Counted from the first letter of the stretch, positions 24,219 to 32,237 are shown. The stretch is 64,000 nt of DNA from Psychroserpens sp041224425 (GCF_041224425.1 NZ_JBGFGL010000080.1:62001-126000), one strand, 5' to 3'. Notes: generated by a model from the letters alone, not told the origin. Translations and numbers: made by a program.

Positions 24219-26573
24219 TTAAAAATCCAATACATCCTTTAAATCGTCAGCTGGATCAACTTCAATAGTATCACTTGCTTTCAAATTAGCACAGTCAACC
24301 TCTATAGACAATTCGCTAGGTTTTTCAAATGCGTCTTTTGATACATTTAGTTCAGGATCGTCATAACAAGCCTTCATATATAGAGCCCAAATTGGAAGCG
24401 CCATTGAGGCTCCTTGACCATAGGTAATAGTCTTGAAATGAGCTGCACGATCTTCAGCGCCTACCCAAACGCCTGTAACTAAATTTGGAACCATTCCCAT
24501 GAACCAGCCATCACTCTGGTTTTGTGTGGTTCCCGTTTTCCCAGCAATTGGATTTGTAAGCTCATAAGGGTAACCCGTAATAATTTCTTTGTAAACTGGA
24601 ACTTTAGCAGCCCAATTATGTCGTAATCTTTGACCAGACCCACTCTGTGTTACACCTTCCATAAGGTTCACAGTTGTATAAGCCACTTCATCACTTAATA
24701 CATCGCGACTTTCAGGTGTAAATTGATATAAAACCGTTCCGTTTTTATCTTCAATTCGAGTAACCATAACAGGTTTGTTATACACGCCTTTATTAGCAAA
24801 TGTGGCATAAGCCGCTACCATTTCATAAACGCTTAAGTCAGGTGTTCCCAGAGCTATAGCAGGAACTGGTGGAATGTCAGACTCCACACCTAAACGCTCT
24901 GCCATATCAATTACTGGTTGTGGTCCGACCTTGTCCATCAATCTTGCTGTAATAGTATTTACAGAATTTGCCAATGCGGCCTTTAAGGTTAAAAATCCTT
25001 CATATTTTCCATCAGAATTCTTTGTAGTCCATGGTTTAGGATTCCCATATTTCTCGGCTTCAATTGTTATTTGCTGTCTAGGTAAAGTGTCACATGGAGA
25101 CAAGTGCAACTGATCAATTGCTGTTGCATAAACAAACGGTTTAAAAGTTGATCCAACCTGGCGTTTTCCTTGTTTTACATGATCGTATTGGAAGTGTTTG
25201 TAATTCATACCACCAACCCAAGCTTTCACATGGCCTGTTTGGGGATCCATAGACATCATTCCAGGATGTAAAAATGATTTGTAGTAGCGCATAGAATCGA
25301 TTGGCTTCATGATGGTGTCAATCTCTGAGGCTTTTCCATTTTTCCAAGCAAAAATCGTCATTTGAACAGGTTTCTTGAAGGAAGCTTCAATGTCTTTGTC
25401 TGATTTGCCTTGATTTTTCAAAACTCGCCAACGTTCAGAACGACGCATAGAAGCATTCATAAGCGCCTCTATTTCATTTTGTTCAAGTTCTAAAAAAGGA
25501 GCTGTTTTATTGCGATCAGGAGTGTTTTGATGATCAAATTCAGCCTGTAATCTCGGCATGTGTCTTTTGATGGCATCTTCTGCATGTTGCTGCATTCTGG
25601 AATCTATAGTCGTGTATATTTTTAATCCATCATTATACAGATTATATTTTTCACCATCAGGTTTCGGGTTGTTTTTAATCCAATCTTTCATAAATCCGTC
25701 AAGATAAGCCCTAAAGTATGTCGCAATTCCTTCTCTATGGGATTCTGGTGAATAATTGAGATCCAATTCCGTTTTCTGAAGGGAATCCATTTGAGCTTCC
25801 GTTATGAACTCATACTTTTCCATTTGACTGAACACGACGTTACGTCTGTTCTTTGTTCCTATCGGATTGCGATGAGGCCTTGGATTATATAACGATGAAT
25901 TCTTAAACATCCCAACCAACATTGCAGATTCTTTGATATCGAGCTCTTTAGGTTCCTTTCCGAAATAAATTCTAGCAGCACTTCGAATACCATCAGCATT
26001 GTTTCCAAAATCGTAGATATTGAAATACATGGCAATAATTTCCTCTTTGGTATATTGTCGTTCCAAGCGAATCGCAATAACCCATTCTTTAATTTTTTGA
26101 GTAATCGCCTCAAACTTGTTTTTAGATCTTACACCTACAAAAAGCTGTCTTGCTAACTGTTGAGAAATGGTACTAGCGCCACCTTTTTTACCTAAGTACG
26201 CAAATGCCCTAATGGTTCCTCGAGCGTCTATACCTGCATGGTCATAATACCTGATATCTTCTGTGGCAACCAAAGCATCGACTAGATGTTTGGGTAATTC
26301 GTCATAATCTACAGGTGTTCTATTATCATTTAGATAAAATTTCCCCAGTGTTTTATTATCTGAAGAGATGACTTCAGTAGCAAGGTGTGTTTTGGGATTT
26401 TCAAGAATCGTATGATCTGGCATTTCTCCCAAAAAGCCCCAAGAAGCCAGAAGGAAGACAAGAATAAATAAGAAGATGCCTCCTGTAAAGGTGATCCAAA
26501 ACCAGCGAATGTACTTTGAAAAATCCTCAGTTTTTGTTGAGGACGATTTCTTTTTTACTGCCTTTTTTGCCAT
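24219..26573 (-). CDS. mrcA: Penicillin-binding protein 1A (bifunctional transglycosylase/transpeptidase)
   Basis: A 784-aa class A PBP that polymerises and cross-links peptidoglycan. A Lys-rich cytosolic tail precedes a membrane anchor at about residues 27-50. The GT51 domain shows TEDIRYYDHAGIDARGT and GGASTISQQLARQLF; the transpeptidase domain has the SxxK motif in VGSTFKPFVY, SVN in ANSVNTITA and KTG in GKTGTTQNQSDGW. Its start is 2 bp after the gldH stop, and gldH overlaps the PSP1 gene, so all three are one operon. A C-terminal acidic tail is present. Confidence 0.96.
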   Translation of the reverse strand: MAKKAVKKKSSSTKTEDFSKYIRWFWITFTGGIFLFILVFLLASWGFLGEMPDHTILENPKTHLATEVISSDNKTLGKFYLNDNRTPVDYDELPKHLVDALVATEDIRYYDHAGIDARGTIRAFAYLGKKGGASTISQQLARQLFVGVRSKNKFEAITQKIKEWVIAIRLERQYTKEEIIAMYFNIYDFGNNADGIRSAARIYFGKEPKELDIKESAMLVGMFKNSSLYNPRPHRNPIGTKNRRNVVFSQMEKYEFITEAQMDSLQKTELDLNYSPESHREGIATYFRAYLDGFMKDWIKNNPKPDGEKYNLYNDGLKIYTTIDSRMQQHAEDAIKRHMPRLQAEFDHQNTPDRNKTAPFLELEQNEIEALMNASMRRSERWRVLKNQGKSDKDIEASFKKPVQMTIFAWKNGKASEIDTIMKPIDSMRYYKSFLHPGMMSMDPQTGHVKAWVGGMNYKHFQYDHVKQGKRQVGSTFKPFVYATAIDQLHLSPCDTLPRQQITIEAEKYGNPKPWTTKNSDGKYEGFLTLKAALANSVNTITARLMDKVGPQPVIDMAERLGVESDIPPVPAIALGTPDLSVYEMVAAYATFANKGVYNKPVMVTRIEDKNGTVLYQFTPESRDVLSDEVAYTTVNLMEGVTQSGSGQRLRHNWAAKVPVYKEIITGYPYELTNPIAGKTGTTQNQSDGWFMGMVPNLVTGVWVGAEDRAAHFKTITYGQGASMALPIWALYMKACYDDPELNVSKDAFEKPSELSIEVDCANLKASDTIEVDPADDLKDVLDF

Positions 26574-26575
26574 AA

Positions 26576-27076
26576 TCAGTTTGTATTAGCCTTTTCTACT
26601 CTTAAACCAACATCAGTAATTCCTTCGAGATTCACGATGCCATCAACCTCTCCATTCTTCCTCATGGCATGTTGGATATGTACCTCATAATCTCCTGTTT
26701 CAGTAAATTTAAAAGGCTTATCATGTCCCTTATACCATAACTTGTTTTCTTTTAAATCAGAAAACCCTGTGCCCAAAAAAGTACCGTCTGGCGCTGCCAT
26801 TCTGTATTCTAAGGTGTCAATCATGGTTTTCCCATTTGGGTAATCTAAACCAACAACTAAAAACAGGTTACTAAACTTATAGGCATCTGTATTTCTTAAA
26901 TTTACAAATAAATTGTAGGTATTAGTTGTATCGGGTGAGGTAATTTTAAATGAAACAATCGAATCTTTATGCCATTGGTTTGAAACGGATTTATAATCGT
27001 CAAAAACTCTACTAGAATCGCATGAGGTCATGAATAAGACCCATAAAAAAACAATTATATATTTATTTTTTTGCAT
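26576..27076 (-). CDS. gldH: Gliding motility lipoprotein GldH
   Basis: GldH is one of the lipoproteins needed for gliding in Flavobacterium. The frame is open to 27151, but I place the start at the ATG at 27076 because it begins a lipoprotein signal (MQKNKYIIVFLWVLFMTSC) with lipid-acceptor Cys at residue 19. The mature part has a single beta-rich domain of about 148 residues with FLVVGLDYPNGKTMIDTLEY and GTGFSDLKENKLWY. It overlaps the 3' end of the PSP1 gene by 14 bp and precedes PBP1A by 2 bp. Function in gliding is known for the family; its exact biochemical role is not. Confidence 0.9.
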   Translation of the reverse strand: MQKNKYIIVFLWVLFMTSCDSSRVFDDYKSVSNQWHKDSIVSFKITSPDTTNTYNLFVNLRNTDAYKFSNLFLVVGLDYPNGKTMIDTLEYRMAAPDGTFLGTGFSDLKENKLWYKGHDKPFKFTETGDYEVHIQHAMRKNGEVDGIVNLEGITDVGLRVEKANTN

Positions 27077-28235
27077 TCTTTTGCGACTTATTGGGCCTTT
27101 GTTTTCTCGATTTGTTTCTTCTACGCTTCTTTTTTGCTTTTGGTTTATCAAAACGTGTTAAGCTATCTTGACCAACAACGTTTTCAAACTCAGTTTTAGT
27201 ATCTATCGCCAACTCAGAAGCATATTCTTCAAGACTTGCAACCTTTTCTTTGGACTTGTTTTTTTCAATGATTTCCTTTACCTGATCGGTAGTTAAAACA
27301 TGCCAATTCATCCATTCGCCTTCATAAGCATACCATAAAAGCCCTTTGAAAATATCTGTTTTTTGACAGATGGCAACACCTTTTTCCGTATATAGCTTTG
27401 TGTCCTTTTTGGGAAACGCTTTTAATGCATCTAAGTAAGCATCCAATTCGTAATTTAAACAACACTTAAGTTTTCCGCACTGGCCAGCCAATTTCAAAGG
27501 GTTAAGTGACAGTTGCTGATATCTTGCAGCTGAGGTGCTAACCGATCGAAAATCGGTTAACCAAGTCGAACAACACAATTCACGACCACATGAACCAATA
27601 CCTCCAAGTCTTGCTGCTTCTTGTCGAAATCCGACCTGACGCATTTCAATTCGCGTTCTGAATTCTCGAGCAAACAATTTAATAAGCTCTCTAAAATCAA
27701 CACGATCTTCGGCTGTGTAATAAAATGTTGCTTTACTGCCATCTCCTTGATATTCAATATCTGAGATTTTCATCTTTAATTTAAGGTCAATGGCAAATTG
27801 ACGCGCCTTGACCTTCATGTCTTCTTCTTTGTCTCTAGAAGCTGACCAAACATCAATATCTTTTTGGGTTGCTTTTCTATATATTTTTAAGACGTTTTCT
27901 TCGTCATTTATATCTATTTTTTTGCGTTTCATTTGCACTCTTACAAGTTCACCTGTAAGTGTCACCATACCGATATCATGTCCAGATTTTGCTTGTGTAG
28001 CTACAATATCTCCTATGCTTAGGGATAAATTTTCGGTGTTTTTGTAATATTGTTTTCTTCCGTTCTTAAAACGCACCTCAACGCCAATAAAAGGATCTTG
28101 TCCTTGTGGTAACGACATATTGGCTAACCAATCAAAAACAGTAAGTTTGTTACAGCTATCTGTACCACAAGTACCATTGTTTTTACATCCCTTTGGTTGA
28201 CCATCATTTCCAGTGGAGCAACTGTTACAAGCCAT
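27063..28235 (-). CDS. PSP1 domain protein, RicT/YaaT-like
   Basis: A 390-aa protein. The N terminus is Cys-rich (CNSCSTG...CKNNGTCGTDSC, six cysteines in the first 30 residues). The PSP1 domain has RLGGIGSCGRELCCSTWL near residue 215 and QCGKLKCCLNYE near 255, the Cys motif that in RicT of Bacillus binds iron-sulfur clusters. The C-terminal 40 residues are Lys/Arg-rich (KAKKKRRRNKSRKQRPNKS), suggesting nucleic-acid contact. RicT works with RicA/RicF on RNA cleavage by RNase Y; Bacteroidota lack most of that system, so the role here is open. First gene of the gldH-PBP1A operon. Confidence 0.88.
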   Translation of the reverse strand: MACNSCSTGNDGQPKGCKNNGTCGTDSCNKLTVFDWLANMSLPQGQDPFIGVEVRFKNGRKQYYKNTENLSLSIGDIVATQAKSGHDIGMVTLTGELVRVQMKRKKIDINDEENVLKIYRKATQKDIDVWSASRDKEEDMKVKARQFAIDLKLKMKISDIEYQGDGSKATFYYTAEDRVDFRELIKLFAREFRTRIEMRQVGFRQEAARLGGIGSCGRELCCSTWLTDFRSVSTSAARYQQLSLNPLKLAGQCGKLKCCLNYELDAYLDALKAFPKKDTKLYTEKGVAICQKTDIFKGLLWYAYEGEWMNWHVLTTDQVKEIIEKNKSKEKVASLEEYASELAIDTKTEFENVVGQDSLTRFDKPKAKKKRRRNKSRKQRPNKSQKNAKK

Positions 28236-28253
28236 AAATTAATGTATATAGTA

Positions 28254-28276
28254 TCGAAATGTCATTGCCATTTCGA
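28254..28276. repeat. Palindrome TCGAAATG-n7-CATTTCGA in leader of PSP1 operon
   Basis: Perfect 8-bp arms lie 19 bp upstream of the PSP1 ATG. With the following bases to 28300 (AATGAAGGATTCATAAATC) it resembles the short 'GTCATTTCGAA...GAAG...AAATC' repeats scattered between genes in many flavobacteria. It could instead be an operator or a 5' leader hairpin. Confidence 0.5.
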
Positions 28277-28304
28277 ATGAAGGATTCATAAATCATCTAA
28301 GTTG

Positions 28305-28312
28305 TAAAGATA
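28305..28312 (-). promoter_or_regulatory. Possible -7 box for PSP1-gldH-PBP1A operon
   Basis: The reverse strand reads TATCTTTA, seven of eight matches to TAnnTTTG, 70 bp before the PSP1 ATG and upstream of the palindrome. Weak evidence without a -33 element. Confidence 0.3.
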
Positions 28313-28355
28313 CTATTATTTAAATGACTTTAAAATTTTTGAATAAGATGCTTTG

Positions 28356-28586
28356 TTAAATATGTTTTACTGAAATAATCTTTACTGGACAAGCTTTTGA
28401 AGCCCTGTCACAAGTTTCAAAAATTGCATAATCTTGCGACTTGAGCGTAAAAAACCCTTTCTTGTCAGTGCTGTGAAGCAAAACAGATTTTCCGTCTTTT
28501 TTTGACATTTGAAACTGTTCAGGCGCTAGTTCAACACAGTAATTGCAACCAATACATTTTTGTCTTTGAAGAGTAACGACAACCAT
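28356..28586 (-). CDS. Small 4Fe-4S ferredoxin
   Basis: A 76-aa ferredoxin. The N-terminal motif CIGCNYC (CxxCxxC) plus the C-terminal CP of KACPVKI supply ligands of one [4Fe-4S] cluster; an extra cysteine is in TCDRASKACP. The start codon overlaps the stop of the U32 gene (TAATG), which is strong evidence for coupled expression and suggests that it donates electrons to, or helps assemble the cluster of, the U32 protein or the radical SAM enzyme of the same operon. This link is inference. Confidence 0.92.
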   Translation of the reverse strand: MVVVTLQRQKCIGCNYCVELAPEQFQMSKKDGKSVLLHSTDKKGFFTLKSQDYAIFETCDRASKACPVKIISVKHI

Positions 28587-29830
28587 TAAGCCTCTGTTTT
28601 GGTTTCAATTATTTTATACAACTTATCAGAAGGTCTTACGCGAAATTTAAGAGGGATCGTAACAGAATCTCCTTTAGTCCCTTTTTTCTTTGCTTTGTCG
28701 TTAACCAACATGTCTTCCAGCTGAAACTCTTCGACACCTGTTGTCGGACCAGTAATCAAAAGATGGTCTCCAATCGACAAATCAAAAGCTTCAATCTTAA
28801 ATTCGCCTATTTGCGCTTTTGGATAAAAATGAACTCCTTTTCCAATGTAAACCTTCTTTTGGGTGGCATGACTTCCAGAGCCTTTACTCCATTCACCTAA
28901 TTTTTGACCTAAATAATAACCGCTCCAAAACCCTCTATTATAAACTTTTTCAAGATCTTTCATCCAACTGATAACCTTATCCTTACTGTAAGTGTTGTTT
29001 TCTAAACTATCGATTGCGTCTCTGTAACATTTAATAACTTTTGCTACATATTCTGGAGCTCTTCCACGACCTTCAATTTTTAAAACCTTGATTCCTGCAT
29101 CAGCAATCTGATCGAGAAAATCAATCGTACACAAATCTTTTGGCGACATGATATACTCATTATCCAACTCCATTTCGAAACCAGTTTCCTGATCGATAAC
29201 CGTGTATTTTTTTCTACAATTCTGTTTACACGCTCCTCTATTTGCAGAAGAGTTTTGGGAATGTAAACTCATGTAGCACTTTCCAGAAACAGCCATACAT
29301 AAAGCACCATGTCCAAAAATTTCTATTTCAATAAGTCGTCCTGAAGGCCCTTTGATTCTCTCTTTTTCTATTTGGGTTGTAATGTGCTTGACTTGACGAA
29401 GGCTTAATTCCCTACTTAACACAATAGTATCTGCAAACATGGCATAAAACTTTACGGTTTCAATGTTTGTGATGTTTATTTGTGTAGAAATATGGACTTC
29501 CATATCATGAGCTCTTGCAATAGCAATAACTGCTTGGTCCATAGCAATGACAGCTGTAATATCAGCTTCTTTCGCTTTTTTGACGAGAGTCTTTACAATC
29601 GATAAGTCATGATCATAAATTATCGTATTCAAAGTAAGGTAGGTCCTTACATTTTTAGCCTTACAACGTTTTGATATTTCCTCTAAGTCATCAAGTGTAA
29701 AATTAATGGAGGCACGTGCTCTCATGTTGAGTTGCTCAACTCCAAAATATACAGAGTCCGCTCCATTGTCTAAAGCAGCCTGAAGTGATTCGAAATTTCC
29801 TGCAGGCGCCATTAATTCTATCTTTTGCAT
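28586..29830 (-). CDS. trhP: U32 family protein, TrhP (YegQ)-like tRNA U34 hydroxylase
   Basis: A 414-aa protein with the U32 signature EIFGHGALCMAVSGKCYMS (residues about 168-186) and cysteines in GACKQNCRKKY, together the likely iron-sulfur ligands. The N-terminal TIM-barrel-like part starts LMAPAGNFESLQAAL, and the C-terminal beta domain (IGDHLLITGPTTGVEEFQLEDM, residues about 359-380) corresponds to that of E. coli YegQ/TrhP, which makes 5-hydroxyuridine at tRNA position 34 from prephenate without O2. RlhA and YhbU are U32 alternatives; the short length and C-terminal domain favour TrhP. Operon with ferredoxin, radical SAM and trhO genes. Confidence 0.8.
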   Translation of the reverse strand: MQKIELMAPAGNFESLQAALDNGADSVYFGVEQLNMRARASINFTLDDLEEISKRCKAKNVRTYLTLNTIIYDHDLSIVKTLVKKAKEADITAVIAMDQAVIAIARAHDMEVHISTQINITNIETVKFYAMFADTIVLSRELSLRQVKHITTQIEKERIKGPSGRLIEIEIFGHGALCMAVSGKCYMSLHSQNSSANRGACKQNCRKKYTVIDQETGFEMELDNEYIMSPKDLCTIDFLDQIADAGIKVLKIEGRGRAPEYVAKVIKCYRDAIDSLENNTYSKDKVISWMKDLEKVYNRGFWSGYYLGQKLGEWSKGSGSHATQKKVYIGKGVHFYPKAQIGEFKIEAFDLSIGDHLLITGPTTGVEEFQLEDMLVNDKAKKKGTKGDSVTIPLKFRVRPSDKLYKIIETKTEA

Positions 29831-29861
29831 AACTTCTTAATGTATATGATGGTTCTATAAA

Positions 29862-30866
29862 CTAGTTGAACTCTACCTCGTAATTGAGTTTATTTGATCG
29901 GGTTTTTAAATTTGATCGCGATTTAAATACATTCGACAACAAGAGTTGGCTCCATTTTATTTTTTTGGAAAACTCATTAAAAGATTCTTCACGCCAATTA
30001 AATCCTTCTTTCCAAAATTTATTAGGTGATATATAACAAAATGTGTAGTCGAAAATCACACTGAATTGGTTAGTACTCTTTAAAGCTGATAATGTTTGAG
30101 GTGCCATTAAGATAATATCATTGGCACTGCAATTGGTTCTGACTTCGGAAATCACTTCTGGATAATCGTCCTCCAAAGTGGAAATATCAAAATTGTTGTA
30201 TTCAGTATTCCCGATTTTTTGGATTGGTCTTATTTGTAGAATGTCAAAGCCTTCAGCATCAAAATGTTTAAAAAAGTCCTTTAACTCATAAAAGTTGTCC
30301 TTGTTAAACGTGTAATTGATTCTCACTTTAAAATCATACATCTTTTTTAGTTTAGAGAAAACCTTGAATGCGTTTTGAAATTTTTCATAGCTGGCTTTTT
30401 TCATAAAATGCTCATAGCTTTGTTTTGTAACACCATGCAGAGAGATGGTGAATTCATTTAAACCTGCTTTAAGCAAAGCTTCGATTTTCTCTTCTGTAAG
30501 CAAATTTGCGTTTGTGGTAATCGATATGTATGGAACCTGGTGGGCTTTTCCTAATTCTACAATTTTAACCAAGTCTTTGTAGAGTGTTGGCTCAGTGCCA
30601 CAACCTATTTGCAGTTTCAAGGCTCTTTTAAATATGGCTTTTGCAACAAGGTCTAAATCCTCAGGTTTAAACTGTCCTTTTAAGGTTTTCACATAATCTG
30701 CATCTGTAAAATAGCACATTTTACAACGCAAATTACACGCAAGAACAGGATCTAGATTAACTGCCAAGTAACGTCTGTTAAGCTTATGCAAAAGGAACAG
30801 CGCCAAAAACTTAACCCTATGACTTTTTATTTTTCTATTAAGTTGTAGGAGTTTGTAGATGTTCAT
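29862..30866 (-). CDS. Radical SAM enzyme, unknown substrate
   Basis: A 334-aa radical S-adenosylmethionine protein. The cluster motif is CNLRCKMC (CxxxCxxC) at about residues 46-53, preceded by AVNLDPVLA; later segments LQIGCGTEPTLY and ISITTNANLL fit the glycine-rich and strand-4 parts of the SAM barrel. The C-terminal third has only two widely spaced cysteines, so no clear SPASM or Twitch auxiliary cluster. Its start overlaps the trhO stop by 4 bp. The substrate cannot be named; position suggests RNA modification, or modification of the small peptide encoded upstream (speculative). Confidence 0.85.
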   Translation of the reverse strand: MNIYKLLQLNRKIKSHRVKFLALFLLHKLNRRYLAVNLDPVLACNLRCKMCYFTDADYVKTLKGQFKPEDLDLVAKAIFKRALKLQIGCGTEPTLYKDLVKIVELGKAHQVPYISITTNANLLTEEKIEALLKAGLNEFTISLHGVTKQSYEHFMKKASYEKFQNAFKVFSKLKKMYDFKVRINYTFNKDNFYELKDFFKHFDAEGFDILQIRPIQKIGNTEYNNFDISTLEDDYPEVISEVRTNCSANDIILMAPQTLSALKSTNQFSVIFDYTFCYISPNKFWKEGFNWREESFNEFSKKIKWSQLLLSNVFKSRSNLKTRSNKLNYEVEFN

Positions 30867-31936
30867 TTTTCCGTTTTGACAAAAGACTCATGTATATTTC
30901 TCAAATCACTGTTCATAGAAAGATGGTCGGCTCTTCCCTTTTTGAAAATATCGTTACTATTTCCTTGGCCTTTTCGAAGTGCTTTTTGCTCTTCATAGGG
31001 CAACTGAATAATTTCTTGACAATGGGTTGAGCAGCAATTAGACATTTTCTCCTTACACTCATCACATTGAATAAAAAGCAAGTGACAGGCTTCATTAGCA
31101 CAATTGGTGTGTGTGTCGGCAGGCTGACCACATTGATGACAATTGGCTATAACATCATCGCTGATACGCTCTGAGCGTCTTTGATCAAACACGAAGTTCT
31201 TCCCTATAAACTTGTTTTCGAGTCCCTTATCGTTTACTTGTCGGGTATAGTTTATGATGCCTCCTTCCAACTGAAACACATTTTTAAAGCCTTTGTGTTT
31301 GTAGTAAGCACTCGCCTTTTCACAACGAATACCACCAGTACAGTACATCACAAGCTTTTTGTCTTCCTTGTGTTCTTTTAAATCTTCTTCAATCAAGTCT
31401 AAAGATTCCCTAAATGTATCGACATCTGGAGTAATGGCATTTTTAAAATGACCTATCTCACTTTCATAGTGATTTCTCATGTCAACTAAAACCGTATCTG
31501 GATCCTCAATCAGATCGTTGAATCTTTCGGCGTCGACATGAATTCCTTTATTGGTCACATCAAAAGTATCATCGTTAAGCCCATCTGCTACAATTTTATG
31601 ACGCACTTTCACCTTAAGTTTTAAAAAGGCGAAATTATCATGTTCAATAGCAATGTTAAGCCTTACATTCTCCAAGAAAGTTATCGTATCAAGATGAGCT
31701 TTGAAACTGTTGAAGTTTTCAGCAGGAACAGATAGTTGTGCATTTATGCCTTCCTTAGCAACATAAATGCGACCAAGTACTTCCAATTGATCCCAAGCCA
31801 AAAACATATGGTTTCTAAAAAGTTGCGGATTGCCAATTTTGGCATATTTATAGAAAGAGATTGTCAAGCGGTCTTTTCCCGCTTTTTCAATAAGTTCTGC
31901 TCTTTCTTTGGCACTTAAGTTATTGTACAGTTGCAT
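30863..31936 (-). CDS. trhO: Oxygen-dependent tRNA uridine-34 hydroxylase TrhO (rhodanese family)
   Basis: A 357-aa YceA/TrhO family protein. The rhodanese domain carries YCTGGIRCEKASAYY with the active Cys at residue 199; an N-terminal ferredoxin-like domain (FYKYAKIGNP, GINAQLSVP) is typical. A Cys-rich tail at about residues 266-310 (CHQCGQ, CANEAC, CDECKEKMSNCC) probably binds zinc. In E. coli TrhO forms 5-hydroxyuridine at tRNA position 34 using O2. First gene of the operon with radical SAM, TrhP-like and ferredoxin genes. An exact -7 box lies 40 bp upstream of the ATG. Confidence 0.93.
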   Translation of the reverse strand: MQLYNNLSAKERAELIEKAGKDRLTISFYKYAKIGNPQLFRNHMFLAWDQLEVLGRIYVAKEGINAQLSVPAENFNSFKAHLDTITFLENVRLNIAIEHDNFAFLKLKVKVRHKIVADGLNDDTFDVTNKGIHVDAERFNDLIEDPDTVLVDMRNHYESEIGHFKNAITPDVDTFRESLDLIEEDLKEHKEDKKLVMYCTGGIRCEKASAYYKHKGFKNVFQLEGGIINYTRQVNDKGLENKFIGKNFVFDQRRSERISDDVIANCHQCGQPADTHTNCANEACHLLFIQCDECKEKMSNCCSTHCQEIIQLPYEEQKALRKGQGNSNDIFKKGRADHLSMNSDLRNIHESFVKTEK

Positions 31937-31975
31937 GCTATACTAATTTTTAGGTGTTTAAGAAATAGTGAGGTG

Positions 31976-32003
31976 CAAAGATAGAAAAACCATTGAGTAT
32001 CAA
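31976..32003 (-). promoter_or_regulatory. Promoter of the trhO operon
   Basis: Minus strand has TATCTTTG (31983 to 31976), an exact TAnnTTTG, with TTG 17 bp upstream (32003 to 32001). The predicted leader is about 35 nt. It lies downstream of the terminator at 32017-32052, so trhO need not depend on read-through from the small gene. Confidence 0.6.
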
Positions 32004-32016
32004 TCTATAAAACAAC

Positions 32017-32052
32017 AAAAAAGCACTAATGGCTTCTCCACAGTGCTTTTTT
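32017..32052 (-). terminator. Intrinsic terminator behind small gene at 32108-32200
   Basis: Stem AAAAAAGCACT / AGTGCTTTTTT around a 14-base loop that can pair internally (TGG/CCA). On the minus strand it follows the 30-aa gene by about 55 bp and leaves a six-U run; no plus-strand gene precedes it, so the minus-strand small transcript is its only apparent client. Confidence 0.75.
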
Positions 32053-32058
32053 TACAGA

Positions 32059-32111
32059 CTAACTCGTTACTAATATTTTTAATTTATCCTTAAAAATATT
32101 GAACGAGTTAG
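32059..32111. other. Long interrupted hairpin at end of small gene
   Basis: CTAACTCGTT pairs with AACGAGTTAG, and inside it AATATTTTTAA pairs with TTAAAAATATT around a 7-base loop. The outer arm includes the stop codon of the small gene. Adjacent are GCCG-ccat-CGGC (32111-32122) and CAGTTaCTGT / ACAGcAACTG (32127-32154). Confidence 0.7.
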
Positions 32112-32200
32112 CCGCCATCGGCTTTACAGTTACTGTTTATGTGTACAGCAACTGAAACACCTAATGTGTTGTTAAAAATAATTTTTCTAAAAAACTTCAT
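32108..32200 (-). CDS. 30-residue small protein or leader peptide upstream of trhO
   Basis: An ATG frame of 30 codons: basic N terminus MKFFRKIIF, then NNTLGVSVAVHINSNC, then KADGG and TAA. It is too short for routine gene calling. In favour: in-frame stop two codons before the ATG, an uncharged hydrophobic middle, a single Cys at 25, a double-Gly C terminus, and a hairpin plus terminator right behind it on the same strand. It lies between recA (divergent) and trhO. It could be a regulatory leader peptide, a small conserved protein or a peptide substrate of the radical SAM enzyme 1.2 kb downstream; sequence alone does not decide. No exact promoter box was found. I do not recognise a family. 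Confidence 0.5.
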   Translation of the reverse strand: MKFFRKIIFNNTLGVSVAVHINSNCKADGG

Positions 32201-32221
32201 TGTTTAGTAAGAATTATTTTT

Positions 32222-32237
32222 GGTCAACAATTTGACC
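32222..32237. other. Palindrome GGTCAA-CAAT-TTGACC
   Basis: Perfect 6-bp arms in the recA/small-gene divergent region, about 90 bp upstream of the recA -7 box and 22 bp upstream of the small-gene ATG; followed on the plus strand by five T. Possible operator or weak terminator. Confidence 0.35.

Noticed and set aside
27077..27151. Longer N terminus for GldH
   Set aside because: The extra 25 residues are polar and would hide the lipoprotein signal; they are the out-of-frame overlap with the PSP1 gene tail.
32059..32111. Integron attC-like site (GTTAG core with paired arms)
   Set aside because: The left core does not fit RYYYAAC and the right GTTAGCC does not fit GTTRRRY; there is no integrase or cassette array.
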